From: Thermothielavioides terrestris NRRL 8126
Lineage: Eukaryota > Ascomycota > Sordariomycetes > Sordariales > Chaetomiaceae
NCBI RefSeq assembly: GCF_000226115.1
Contig: NC_016458.1
Coordinates: 5,924,001-5,988,000, forward strand
Direction of reading: 5' to 3'
DNA: 64,000 nt
Part shown: piece after piece, positions 31,017 through 42,400 of the stretch
How positions within the stretch are numbered: position 1 is the stretch's first letter
Layout of the letters: every line of letters begins with the position of its first letter
Notes under the pieces: generated by a model
Seen by the model: only the letters and a program-made list of their open reading frames with translations
What the model was told of the DNA's origin: nothing
Databases searched by the model: none
Made by a program: the position numbers and the translations under genes

Positions 31017-33926
31017 ATGACGACCCCCGCGCCGCCCGAGGACCAGGCCCGTCTGCTGGAGGACGCCCTCATCGCCGTGCGCCAGCAGACGGCCCTGATG
31101 CGCAAATGCCTGGATACGCCAGGGAAGCTGATGGACGCGCTGAAGTGCTGGTGAGCTCGCTTCTCCACCCCTCCCCGCGATTGCCGAACGCGCTCGCCCG
31201 AGATGGTCGGAAGCGTGGAGCTGACGCCGGCATCTCCTCGATGCAACCGCAGCTCTACCCTCGTCTCCGAACTGCGCACCAGCAGCCTGGGTCCCAAGCA
31301 GTACTACGAGCTGTACATGGCCGTCTTCGATGCCCTCCGCTACCTCTCGGTGCACCTGCGCGAGAACCACCCCGTCAACCACCTCGCCGACCTGTACGAG
31401 CTCGTGCAATATGCCGGCAACATCATCCCCCGCCTCTACCTCATGATCACCGTCGGCACCGCCTACATGTCCATCGAGGGCGCGCCCGTGAAGGAGCTGA
31501 TGAAAGACATGATGGACATGAGCCGCGGCGTGCAGCACCCGGTCCGCGGCCTCTTCCTGCGCTACTATCTGACGGGCCAGGCCAGAGACTACCTCCCCAC
31601 CGGCGACTCAGACGGGCCCGAAGGCAATTTGCAGGATTCCATCAATTTCATACTGACCAACTTTGTCGAGATGAACAAGCTCTGGGTCCGTCTGCAGCAC
31701 CAGGGGCACTCGAGGGAGCGGGACCTGAGGACCCAGGAGAGGAAAGAGCTCCAACTGCTGGTGGGGAGCAACATCGTCCGGCTCAGCCAATTGGTCGACT
31801 TGCAAACATACAAGGATGGCATCCTCGGCCCCCTGCTCGAGCAGGTTGTCCAGTGTCGCGACGTGCTCGCCCAGGAGTACCTCCTCGAGGTCATCACCCA
31901 GGTCTTTCCGGACGAGTTCCACCTCCACACTCTCGACCAGTTCCTCGCCGCTGTCTCCAGGCTAAATCCGCACGTCAACGTCAAGGCCATCGTCATCGGC
32001 CTCATGGATCGCCTCTCCAACTATGCCGAGCGCGAGTCCCTGAATGAGTCGGAGGAGGACCGAGCCAGGATGGAGGAGGAAGCCTTGGCGAGTCTCCTGG
32101 AGAAGGTCAGGCTGGGTGCGTCCAGTGCCGCTCAGGGCCCTAGTGCCGCCCACCCAGAAACAACCGGAACACCCCAAAATGGAGACAGTACCGAAGAGGA
32201 CGCTGGCTCGAAAGCCGAACCATCCAACCCAGATGCCGAGCCGGCAGCGTCCCTCGCAGAGACCGAGGCGACGGCTGTGAATGGGAATGGAGACGAGCCA
32301 GAGCCACCAAAGAAGCGCCGAGGCATCCCGGAGAACGTGCCGCTGTACGAGATCTTCTTTGGCCAGGTCAAGAACCTCGTACAAGCCCAGCACCTCCCTA
32401 TCCAAGACACCATCGCGCTGTGCGTCTCGCTGACCAACTTGGCACTCAACATCTATCCAGAGAGACTGGACTATGTCGACCAGATCCTGGAGTACGCTCA
32501 TAGCAAGGTCAAGGAACACGCGAACAGCGCAGATTTACATTCGCAACCAGCACAGCAGAGCCTCTTGGCGCTCCTCCAGAGCCCCCTCAGGCGCTATGTG
32601 TCCATATTCACCGCCCTGTCGCTCCCGACCTACGTCTCCCTCTTCCATTCCCAGACATACCCAACACGGAGAGCTGTTGCCGGAGAGGTTGCGAGGACGC
32701 TGCTGAAGAATCAGACACTCATTTCCACGCCGCGCCACCTCGAAAACGTGCTCGAAGTTCTCAAGGTCCTCATTAAGGAAGGCTCACAACCGCCTGCCGG
32801 CTACCCTGGCGTCGTGCAACCTCGCGCCCGTGCGTTCGAGACGGATGAGACCATGGAGGAGCAAGGGTGGTTGGCTCGCCTCGTCCACCTGATCCACTCG
32901 GACGACAACGATACCCAATTCCGCTTGCTGCAGATGACTGCCAAGGCGTATGCCGAAGGCAACGAACGCATCCGGACCACCACACCGCCCCTGATTACCG
33001 CCGGCCTCAAGCTCGCGCGCCGCCTCAAGGCCCGTGAGCACTACGATGACAACTGGTCGTCGCAGTCCTCGGCCCTCCTCAAGTTCCTGCACTCTGCCAT
33101 CTCGACCCTGTACACCCGGGTTAACGGTTCGGGCACTGCCGAGCTGTCGCTCCGCCTGTTCTGCACGTGCGGGCAGGTCGCCGATATGACGGGCTTCGAG
33201 GAGGTGGCCTACGAATTCTTTGCTCAGGCCTTCACCGTGTACGAAGAGGCCATCAGCGACTCGAAAGCGCAGTTCCAGGCCGTGTGTGTCATCGCCAGCG
33301 CGCTGCACCGGACGCGGAATTTCAGCAGAGAAAACTACGACACCCTCATCACCAAGTGTGCGCAGCACGCCAGCAAACTGCTGCGCAAGCCAGACCAGTG
33401 CAGAGCGGTTTACTTGGCCAGCCACCTGTGGTGGGCAACGCCCATTGCGGCGAACGGTGAGACGGAGGAGACCGAGGTGGGTACCCGTGGCTCGCTCTTC
33501 AGACTGGAAGACAGGCATGCTAACCGTGCCCAATTAGCTCTACCGCGATGGCAAGCGTGTCTTGGAATGCCTGCAGCGCGCCCTGCGCGTGGCAGACTCG
33601 TGCATGGAGACGGCCACGTCCATCGAGCTGTTTGTCGAGATCCTCGACAAATACGTCTACTATTTTGACCAGAAGAACGAATCCGTAAGTCTACCTGCTG
33701 ACTTACCCCCCTCCTTCTGCACCCCTCGACGCTTTGCTAAACGACCCCCCCTGCCTGGCAGGTCACAACCAAGTACCTCAACGGTCTCATCGAGCTCATC
33801 CACTCCAACCTGGCCGGCAGCCAGCAAGACTCGCCCTCGATCGAGGCCAGCAAGAAGCACTTCATGCAAACGCTTGACTTGATCCGGAGCAAGGAGTACG
33901 AGGGCGTCGTGCTGACACCCAAGTAG
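31017..33926 (+). CDS. VPS35: Retromer subunit Vps35
   Basis: Four exons, 31017-31150, 31253-33476, 33538-33684 and 33762-33926, 889 residues. Vps35 is the alpha-solenoid core of retromer, which recycles cargo from endosomes to the Golgi and plasma membrane. Exon 1 carries the near-invariant [20 protein letters not shown]. The Vps26-binding signature [10 protein letters not shown] and [17 protein letters not shown] follow. The C-terminal solenoid that binds Vps29 is complete ([20 protein letters not shown]..., ending VVLTPK). All three introns have GT donors and clear acceptors, and the frame closes. A disordered acidic insert (about 355-430) separates the N-terminal and C-terminal halves, as in other fungi. 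Confidence 0.96.
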
Positions 33927-34946
33927 GGGGTGGGTTGTGGGTTGTCCTAGCGTGGGGGGGAATTTCATAGCGCAGAGTGTTATACCCAGAAGAAAGGCAG
34001 TGGCGAAGCTGAGCGGAATCAGCAGCGTTTTGGGGGCGGGTGGTTTATTTAGGTGACACCGTGAACTGATCGAAGAGAAGAGACTACACGCAGAGCAGAA
34101 GTGCTGCAAACCGGCTGTTAAGAGACGGCCATACCGCCTTAGCCAGGCCTTACCTACAAATGTACATTGTTCCTGTATGTCCTGTACATCTGTGAACCTT
34201 TCTCATTTTTTAGCCCCTCTTGCTCTGCTCGCGTGGTGTTTCCCGAAAAGGATAATGTGCTGAATGGAATCCGCATGCGAACGCCAACACCGCTACGATC
34301 GCTGAGCTCAGTAAAACAAATGACTGACATTGATTGTAAAACATGACGTTCATCCGTCCGGTCTACCAGGGAACTGAAGAATCTGGCGCCGAGACAGCCA
34401 ACCCCGGGCTCTGACACATACGCTGGTAACGTCATCTCCTGTGAACAGAACGGCAACTGGGTAGGCAACAACAGGACGGAACAGGACAGGACAGGAGAGG
34501 ACAGGCCAGGCCAAAACAAGAGGATTGCAACATGCAAACCACACATGGCTCGCCAGTGAGACAGCTAAACATATGTACATACACACACTTCCATCGTCCG
34601 CCCGCAATAGCAAGGACTGGGTGCTCAGCATATCCAAAACCTGGAGAAAGGGAAATTACAGTGAAGGAAGGACATTGAGAAGCCGAGATATAGAGAGACC
34701 CAAAGCGCCGATGCAATGCAACAAAGGAGCCACAAAAAGAAACCCAAGAGATATCCCAACCACCCTTCCTTCTACTGGCAATATTCCACTCAGAGCTCCG
34801 GGGTGGGAGCTCAAGTGTACAACCCTCCCTCCTCCCCGCACCCCCACAATCCAGCGCGCACTCTCTCCCTCCATAAGGGGAAGGAAGAAATCAGCAGCAA
34901 GGAAAGAAACAGCAATGACCAACCGACAGACAAAACCGTGCCCATT
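33927..34946. other. Intergenic between convergent genes
   Basis: About 1 kb of 3' flanking DNA between VPS35 and the M28B gene. A short GGACA-rich array (imperfect ACAGG repeats, about 34467-34512) is visible. No gene seen. Confidence 0.55.
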
Positions 34947-37862
34947 CTACCTCACCAGGTTCGCAGCCGCCTGCTTGATAATCCCAGCGACCTTGTCAAC
35001 CGTCAGCTGGGCAAGGGTGAGGTTGCCGGTGGCAACGGCGTCGCGGATCGAGGGGAAGAAGTAGGACCCCTCGTCGTTGTCGGCGTCGGCGCCCCCCCAG
35101 AGTTGCGGGCCGAAGAGCACGTGCTTGAACTGCGTGCGGTTGGGGATCTGCGACAGGTATTCATTCACGTTAGCTACACTCTTACACTCGGGCGAGGCGG
35201 GGCGGGGCAGGACGCGGGTATGGAGAGAAAGGGGGGCATGGGAAAAGGAAGGGGGGAGACATACGCCCGCGCTGTCCAGCAAATCCGACTCGAACAGGGC
35301 CATGCGCGCATTGTACTCGCACCGCTGCCGGCCCAGGCCCGCGGGCTCCCACCCGCCGGCCGACAGCACGCTGTTCTCCCACCTGAGCTCCCACTTGGCG
35401 AACTCGCGGACCGATTTGGCCACCTCGTCGGCGGCCTCCCTCAGGGCGGAGAGCGACAGGGGCTTGTTGTCTTGGCCGTTGCCGCTCAGGCGGTCGGAGT
35501 GGCTCTTGGTCCAGGTCTCGAGGTCCGTGACCCAGCGCGACAGGCTGTCGGCGTAGGCGGTCATGTCGAAGGGCATGATGGGCCGGTCGGCGAGCTCGAG
35601 GATCAAGAGGCCGAGGACCTGGCTGAGCAGGGTGTGGTAGACGAAGCCCGGGTCGCCGACGGTCTCCATCCACTCGGCGTTTTCGTAGCTCGAGTGCGCC
35701 GGGTATCCGTCGCCATCGAAGTGCAGGTCCAGGGACGAGGTGCCGACGATATCCTGGAACGCGACGTAGTCGGACCCCGCGCCGAGGCCGTCGAGATCTG
35801 CTCCCCGCTGGTCCCAGAGGTCGCGCAGCGTGGTGTTGAAGTTAGGGTCGGACACGCGGTTGAGGACCTGGAGGAGGAGTTTGCGGAATACCGGTGACCC
35901 GGCGGCGCGCAATGTCTCGCCGGTCACGGCGGCGTCGAGGTTGATGTAGACGAGAGCATCTCTGCGCAGGGCCTCATCGTTTTGTTCCACGTATTCGGTT
36001 GATCCTATGAGGTTGTACTCCGCAGCATCCCACGACGCGAACTCGATGGTGCGCAGCGGCCGCCAGCCGCGTGAGAGGAGGTCGCCCATGACGCGGATGA
36101 CCTCGAGCATGACGGCTGTTCCCGAGTGGGGACCCGCGGCGCCGAATGCCCAAGAATCGCGGTGGTTTCCGATGATGACCTTCTTCTCTCCTTGTTCGAT
36201 GCCATTGATTCGGCCGTACACGTTCCAGATTGGCTGCTTCACGATCTCGTCCTGCTCGTTCTTCAACCGCACAATGGGCGAGCCGCCATCGCCAGTCCAC
36301 CATTCGACATCCGGAACGCCTCCCTTCCACCCATCGGGAACCGGCTTCCCGTGCCCCTTGAGGTGTTGAAGCAGGACTTGGGCGTCGCGCCAGGCCAACG
36401 GAAGACTAGGGATCTTGACGAGGCCCTTCGTCTGATCCACATCCATGCGCGGCATCTTCTCCTTGCTGCCCCAGCCGGGCGTGAGAACGTCGCCCACCAC
36501 CCAGCTCATCAAGCTCACAGATCCTCTCTGCACACCATCGGCTGGCAAGAAGCGACCCTTCGGAGCTGTGGTGCCCCGCAGGAATCCGTCGTCCGCCGGG
36601 TCAGTGTAGACAATGCAGCCCGCGAATCCGGCCAATTCGGCGGCCTTGACCTTCAACCCCAGGTCTGTCTGTGGCCCGTGGTGCCTGATCAAAGCAATGG
36701 CGCCGGTCGTATTGACATCCGAGAGCATCTCGAAATCCTTTCTCGAGCCGTAGTTCGCGTACACCAGGGGCCCTCTGACGTCGCCCGATCTGGAATAACC
36801 GTGGAATACGAAGGTCTGGTGGCCGGCCGGAACGGGCCCCGCTTGCTCCTCTTCCAATTTCGCCGACCAAACGGCCCTGCCGTCGTCGCCCAGTATTTCG
36901 ACCGCTCTCCCTCCAAGCCTGGGGTAATTCAGGTACACATGGTACACGTCCCGCGTGACGTCTTCCAGCCCGTACTTCCTGAACAACATCTCGGTATCCT
37001 CCATGAGGGCAAAATCGCCCTCTGTCCCTGCGATGTGCGCATAGCTCGCGAAATGTCTCAGATGGTCCGCTATGCTCCTCGAATCCATGCTGCCCTGGAC
37101 GTGGACCCGCACACTCTCGGGGTCGAACATCTGGCTGCCCATCTTCCTGGCCATGTTGGAGAACATGTCGCTCGCAAACAGCAGGTACAGCGCGCCGAGC
37201 ACGATCATGGCGGCCAGCATCCGGGCCACCAGCAGGAACAGCGCGGGGCTGCCAAACTGAGGCAGCAAGCTCGGGCGCGCGAACCACGACCGGGGCGCTG
37301 ACTGTGCCTCATTATCCGTCGGCGACGTTGCGCTCGGCTCGTCCCCTCCGCTCCCACCCCCGTCAGTCCTCCGCCGCAGCGTTGGTAACCGCCACCTCCA
37401 CTTCCACCGCCACTGCGGCAGCGACAGCGACAGCCCGATGCGCTTCCCCCACGACGACGCGCCCCGGGCGCCTCGTCGCGCGCTCACGTCCGAGTCGTCG
37501 ATCTCCAGCTCCTGCATCTCGCGGCGCACCTGGTCGGCCTCGCGCTCGTCGTCGGAATCCGAGTCCGCGTCCGAGCTGAACAGGTCGCTCTCGTCGTCGG
37601 TCTCGACCGTCGGCGGCCGGTAGCCGCGGGGGTATCGGCGGCCTCGCGGGGGGCCATGGCTGTCTGGGGCGGGGGACTCGAAGGCGTGTCGGGGGCTCGT
37701 GAGAAGCGATTGACCTTCGGCTTGTGCGTCGGTGGAGTGCGGGTCGCCGTCGATGGGCGAGCGTTGCGAGTAGCTGTGCCAGGCGCTGCCGCCGGCGACG
37801 GCTTCTTCGTAGGTAGGTATTGGCGGGACGGGGTCGTAGCGCTGGTCTGTGTTCGGCGCCAT
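34947..37862 (-). CDS. Transferrin-receptor/M28B-like type II membrane protein, probably inactive as a peptidase
   Basis: Exons 37862-35265 and 35147-34947, 932 residues. The order is cytosolic acidic/Ser-rich N-terminus, one TM (about 207-230), PA domain, M28 domain, and a TfR-like dimerisation domain at the end. The family includes glutamate carboxypeptidase II, transferrin receptor and yeast Tre1/Tre2/Vps70. Against the GCPII zinc site, H567 is kept in NHRDSW, but the bridging Asp is G577 (AAGPHSG), and SWDAAEY has A614 where the catalytic Glu should be. So peptidase activity is probably lost. The N-terminal PPIPTYEE (13-20) resembles a PxY motif for Rsp5-type ligases. The 117-bp intron 35264-35148 (GTATGT, GCTAAC branch, CGCAG) is stop-free and in phase. 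Splicing gives LLDSAG-IPNRTQFKHVLFGP, as the family requires. Confidence 0.9.
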   Translation of the reverse strand: MAPNTDQRYDPVPPIPTYEEAVAGGSAWHSYSQRSPIDGDPHSTDAQAEGQSLLTSPRHAFESPAPDSHGPPRGRRYPRGYRPPTVETDDESDLFSSDADSDSDDEREADQVRREMQELEIDDSDVSARRGARGASSWGKRIGLSLSLPQWRWKWRWRLPTLRRRTDGGGSGGDEPSATSPTDNEAQSAPRSWFARPSLLPQFGSPALFLLVARMLAAMIVLGALYLLFASDMFSNMARKMGSQMFDPESVRVHVQGSMDSRSIADHLRHFASYAHIAGTEGDFALMEDTEMLFRKYGLEDVTRDVYHVYLNYPRLGGRAVEILGDDGRAVWSAKLEEEQAGPVPAGHQTFVFHGYSRSGDVRGPLVYANYGSRKDFEMLSDVNTTGAIALIRHHGPQTDLGLKVKAAELAGFAGCIVYTDPADDGFLRGTTAPKGRFLPADGVQRGSVSLMSWVVGDVLTPGWGSKEKMPRMDVDQTKGLVKIPSLPLAWRDAQVLLQHLKGHGKPVPDGWKGGVPDVEWWTGDGGSPIVRLKNEQDEIVKQPIWNVYGRINGIEQGEKKVIIGNHRDSWAFGAAGPHSGTAVMLEVIRVMGDLLSRGWRPLRTIEFASWDAAEYNLIGSTEYVEQNDEALRRDALVYINLDAAVTGETLRAAGSPVFRKLLLQVLNRVSDPNFNTTLRDLWDQRGADLDGLGAGSDYVAFQDIVGTSSLDLHFDGDGYPAHSSYENAEWMETVGDPGFVYHTLLSQVLGLLILELADRPIMPFDMTAYADSLSRWVTDLETWTKSHSDRLSGNGQDNKPLSLSALREAADEVAKSVREFAKWELRWENSVLSAGGWEPAGLGRQRCEYNARMALFESDLLDSAGVCLPPSFSHAPLSLHTRVLPRPASPECKSVANVNEYLSQIPNRTQFKHVLFGPQLWGGADADNDEGSYFFPSIRDAVATGNLTLAQLTVDKVAGIIKQAAANLVR

Positions 37863-38481
37863 GGTGGGCGGCGCTGCTATGGTTGGTGCGTCTCAGAGGC
37901 GGGGTGCGCTGTCGTGCACATTTAGAGTCGAGGAAGGTCGAGCAGGGGGAGAGAGATTGGAGATTCCAGGTTGAAACTCCAGCGAGGAGCGGATGCGGGT
38001 CGAATCGGGAAGGTCTGAGGAGGAAAGGAGCGACTGGGAAAAAAATGAAGGATGATTGTTTTAGCGAACGGCAGAGGGAAGCAAAGTGAGGCTCATCAGG
38101 CCGGCTGCTCTGTGAGCCCACATGGATGGGAGCGTTACGAGTTGGTCGTGTGTGAGGAAGTACGTACGACGGAGCGAAAGCCTGAAATTGCAAACTCCCC
38201 GTGCTTCCGCAGCTGAGGCATCGCCGCAATGCCGCTAACCACCCCCTGCCGCAGCTGCTCTTGGCGTCGGGCCAGCTCAATCCCCAACAAGGTGGGTCAG
38301 ACCAGCTTACTTAAGATTCGCTTCTGTGATATGCAAACCCCCGTAGTTCCATACCGCAGGTAAGGCTGCCTGAACCCCGCCGTACCTCCTCTGACACTTG
38401 CCCCGGGATGAAGCCAGGAAATTGACTGCGGTTTTCAGGGGTTCGAAGTCCTTGCCTCGAGAGGTCTTGTTGTAGAGCTTG
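37863..38481. other. Intergenic
   Basis: About 620 bp containing the M28B promoter and DNA flanking the transposase relic. Nothing else recognised. Confidence 0.5.
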
Positions 38482-38934
38482 TTATCTCCTTCTGTGTTTG
38501 TGTTTAATCATTCCTATCTCAAATTCCATGCTCCACAGTACATGTCGGGACTTCGTCTTCTTTATACCAGAAGCGCGCAAATACGCCAGTCTGTCACATG
38601 AGGGACGACGGAGTACGTTGCCTAAGGCTTCAGAGATATAAGCAATGGACTTCTCCTGAGCGAAGCAATTGCCTCGAACCTGTGCAGCATCCGCATCCTG
38701 GTTCACTTTCCGCTTGGAAGGACGGCCGGTTCGAGGGGCGTCGCAGACGTGCTTGTCGAGAATGAGGACAGGCCGTGCATTCGGATCAAATCCACGCTCC
38801 AGTGCTTTAGTCGCGATGCTGTTGACCGTGCGGGAACTTAGACCGGTAAGCTCTTCAATCTCCGCATTGCTGAGCTGCAAGATCAGCTTCAGCGTAAGCG
38901 CTTGAGCACGCGTCGCAATATCGTAATGTGGCAT
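38482..38934 (-). pseudogene. Relic of a Tc1/mariner-like transposase N-terminus
   Basis: A 150-codon frame from ATG 38934. It starts with a helix-turn-helix region typical of fungal mariner-class transposases (LSNAEIEELTGLSSRTVNSI, then ERGFDPNARPVLI, DAPRTGRPSKR). The following part keeps traces of the second helix-turn-helix (EKSIAYISEALG, SGIKKTK) and then ends. No DDE catalytic domain follows, so it is truncated and non-autonomous. It could alternatively be a domesticated DNA-binding protein. Terminal inverted repeats were not found by eye. Confidence 0.6.
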
Positions 38935-39219
38935 AGCGAAAGAGCGTGCGAGAGGAAGGCAGAAAGAGGCGGTGGGAAACACACGGGACAAAAAACTGGG
39001 GGCGGCAAACGACTCAAAAGGGAACGTTTATCCCTTTCCAATTGGGCAAATTCTGCTCGCTGAATTCCGACAAAGTGAAAGCAAACCCATTTGGATTCGG
39101 AATCCTGCAGGCTTCAATGAGAAATATATTCCCGTTCTGTTCTCAGCCCCTCGCTCTACCAAACCAAACGGTTGATATTTCTCACCTTTCCGCAACCGAT
39201 TAGATGGCGGCTTAGAGAG
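38935..39219. other. Spacer between transposase relic and SINE candidate
   Basis: About 285 bp, A-rich in places, with no gene seen. It may include element remnants. Confidence 0.4.
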
Positions 39220-39283
39220 CAAGTGATAGCGCAGTTGACGCCTGGCTTCTGATGTTCCAGTCCTGTGTGAACCCGGGTCGAAT

Positions 39284-39327
<44 letters not shown>
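39220..39327 (+). mobile_element. tRNA-like SINE candidate with poly-A tail
   Basis: TAGCGCAGTTGACGC (39227-39241) matches a tRNA D-arm/A-box, and GGGTCGAATC (about 39275-39284) a T-arm/B-box missing one T, at tRNA-like spacing. A 43-base A run follows immediately. That order (pol III promoter, then poly-A) is how tRNA-derived SINEs look. The acceptor stem does not pair well, so an intact tRNA gene is unlikely. No clear target-site duplication was found. Confidence 0.42.
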
Positions 39328-39329
<2 letters not shown>

Positions 39330-39355
39330 AAGAAAGAAAGAAAGAAAGAAAGAAA
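39285..39355 (+). repeat. Poly-A (43) followed by (GAAA)n
   Basis: An uninterrupted A tract 39285-39327 passes into seven GAAA units up to 39355. This is the commonest fate of an old retroposon tail. It is likely to vary in length between strains. Confidence 0.9.
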
Positions 39356-39463
39356 CAACGGGGTGCTATCCCTTTGCCACACCAACGCTGATTCACTGAT
39401 AACTACATGACTTACCCAAAGCACGACATGCGCCTTCGTTCCGATTCATGAACCCTCCCACTT

Positions 39464-42400
39464 CTACGCCTCTTGCACCGCACCTCCCGTCCCCGTCCCC
39501 GTCATCTCCCTCCTGCTCCAGGCCTTCCGAGGCAGGGCCCTCAACCCCACCACAATCTGCCTCGCCCAGAACAGCACAATCAACCACTCCGACGGCCTCC
39601 GCGTCCCCGTCTCCGACCGCTGGAATGCCTTGAACCTCAGGCCCAGCGTTCTCCATTCGGGATCGCGCTCCATCTGCTCGAGCAGCGCGCGGCGCCTCGG
39701 CGCCAACACGCCGCGCAGGCCGCCGACCAGGTTGTTGAGGTTGAACGTGACGGCGTACGTGGCGGCGGCGACGATGGCGGTCACGAGGATGAGGTTGGCG
39801 CGGCTGTAGTTTTCGTTGATGCTCCAGATGGCCTGGTGGCAGAGCCTGGTTAGTAATAGTTTAGGGCAGGGTGAAGCGGAGTTGGAAGGCATGATTAACC
39901 TACCACGCAGAGACCGAGTGGGAGGAAGAAGATGCTGACGAAGGTGAGAAGCTTGACGTTCTCCCCTAGCTGGGTCGATGCTCGGCTTTCCATGACGGCG
40001 CTGGCGTTGAAGAGCTGGGATTGTCAGCACCGGGGGCGAGCAAGCCGAGGGATCCACAGCCGTTCGGGTTGGTTGAAGGTATGTACTAAGATGTAGGGGA
40101 AAGGGGCAACCTACACCGTCCCTCAAAACCGTGATGCGATCCAATCTTTCCTGAAATTCCTGCCGCAACAGCTTGAACTCCTCACAAGCCTCTTCCACCT
40201 GTTTCCCGGCCCGCGATAGCACTTCCTGCGACTTGCAATCCCAGTACTCTCGGCGGGTTCGGGAGCCGTTCTGATATGGCGTTACAAACCATTTTCGGTA
40301 GTGGCTGCACTGTTGCATCGAGTCGTCCAGCAGCTTGATGGCCTCGTTGATGAAGTTGAGCATCCAAAAATACCGCTTGGACGTCGAAAAGGCGTCATCG
40401 TCGAAGAGGATGTCTTGTAGTTGATCTTGCCGTCGCAGCACGTCGCCGCTACTACCCGCCAGGGCGTCAAAGGCCATCAGGACGTCTCGCCAGCGGGTGA
40501 GTACAGCGCCCAGCGCCATGGCAACATAGCATGCTGACTGTGAACTGAGCTTCGGCGCCTCACAGACATCGTACGCTTCCCCAAAACTCCAGAAGTTTTC
40601 CGGCACAAGACAGACAATAGTCCAACGGATAGGGTCGCTCCGATACTCACGGAATGGCATTGCCGGTGCTGTGAACATCTGCTACACCGTTAGCTTCCCT
40701 TCTTCATCGCAAAACTGTCCCGGGCGCCCTGGAAGAGGTGTCAAGGAAGGTGAGGGGGGTGGATTACAGTAAAACTACTCCTTCTCACTCTGACCTTCCA
40801 GTTATATAAACGGACAGTGTTCCTCATCTCGGCAGCGCCCCGACTCTGGGTCTCATCCAAAGATCGAGTCAACTCGAAAAAGACAGTATGGAACCACGGC
40901 TGAGTTCTGGAAAGCCTCTGCGTGAAGTTGAAAAATTTACCAGCTGCACCTGAAGATGGCAACTTCAGGATCCCCGCTCCGTAATGCACCGCAACGAGCG
41001 ACGAGATACCAGCGCAATATTCGCGGAAGTCCTCAGCTGGCGAGCCGGCAGAATTGTGTACACAGACCCATGGGAATCGATAGAATAACCTGGGAGTCTC
41101 ATTGTTGCGGTGGCCGACAGCCTCCAAGTTAACGTTGATTGCCTCTGCGGCGTCTGGGTCAAGGCTTGGGAGCCCAGTAAATAGCCTAGGAAACTCTAAC
41201 GTCAGCCATCGGCATCTAACTGACTTGATCGCGCTTGGAAGTCCCAGGTGCCGGGAAGGCGAGAAACATACACCAGCCTCCTCCACGGTTTGCTACCTTG
41301 GCCGTCAACTAGGTGTATTCCGAGCGTAAACCCAGCGTCTGCCCATTGCTCTGCCGGGGTTCTGGGAGTTTCATTTGTCAGTTGAGGTTGGGTTCGATAT
41401 ACTAGACCCTTAGTTGGGGCCCATAGGCCTTGCGGCCAACCCCAATCCACAATTTGAATGCCGCCAGTCCTATGCAGCTGTTGTGTGAGGTTGCCCAGTT
41501 GTGTGATGGTTTCCAGCGCCCTAGCTGGCGCTGCGCAAGTAGACAAGAAAGCCTCCGTGAAGTTGAGTGTCAACCGCCCATCGTCGGGCAGCCAAGCGGC
41601 CGGGCCAAAGAGTCGGAATAACTGTTCAGCAACCTGAGGCGTCGTTGCCCTCTGACCGTTCTGATCGCTGCCATACAGCGTTGTATCGGTAACGAAGTCC
41701 CATTCGCTTGGTCGCCCGGTCTTCGTCGTGTAGGCACTGATGAGATCCTTCAGAGCCAACTTCCGCCTCTCGGTTTTCGCTTGCTCAACCGCGCCGTGGT
41801 AGATTTCGCGCACCTCCGTTCCTGACAGCTGCAACTTCGCCACAGCCTCCTCTACCCAATCCGCCAGTTCATCTCTGGACTCAGCGAAATCCTTGTCGAG
41901 CTGATCCAGGTAGAGACAGAACACGTTCCGGACTCGCTCGGGGTTAAGAAAGAACTTGATCTGCTGGACGTACGGGACCAGCGCGTGATCCAATTCCGCG
42001 AGCGGGCTCGACAGGAAGATCATAACTCCCCTGAATTGTTCGAGCTTGTCTGCCAGAGCTGCAAAAAGTGAGCATCGACGCACACAAGCTCAAGGGGGCC
42101 GTACAAGCATACCGGCGATGAGGGCATTGCGCGCCATGTCGGCTGGCTCCCTCGCCTTTAACAAGTCATCTGCCTCGACCCTTTCCAATCGTTAGCAACC
42201 TGCCGGCCCGAGCCCACTTGGGTTCATACAGCAACATAACAGCCCCCCAGCGAAGGCTAAGGCCCGAGTAAAAGGAGAGATTCCTCTCAAATGTCGCCAG
42301 TTCCAACCCCAAATCCCCAGGGCGTAGGGAGAGAAGCGGCCGTCGAGAATGAGCAGCCAGTGACGACGCAACTGCCATCTTCCCGGCGCCGCGCGGACCT

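Noticed and set aside
38482..38934. Intact transposon
   Set aside because: No DDE domain and no terminal inverted repeats found; only an N-terminal relic.
39220..39284. Functional tRNA gene
   Set aside because: A- and B-box-like words are present but the acceptor and anticodon stems do not pair properly and a poly-A tail follows, so a SINE-like relic is more likely.
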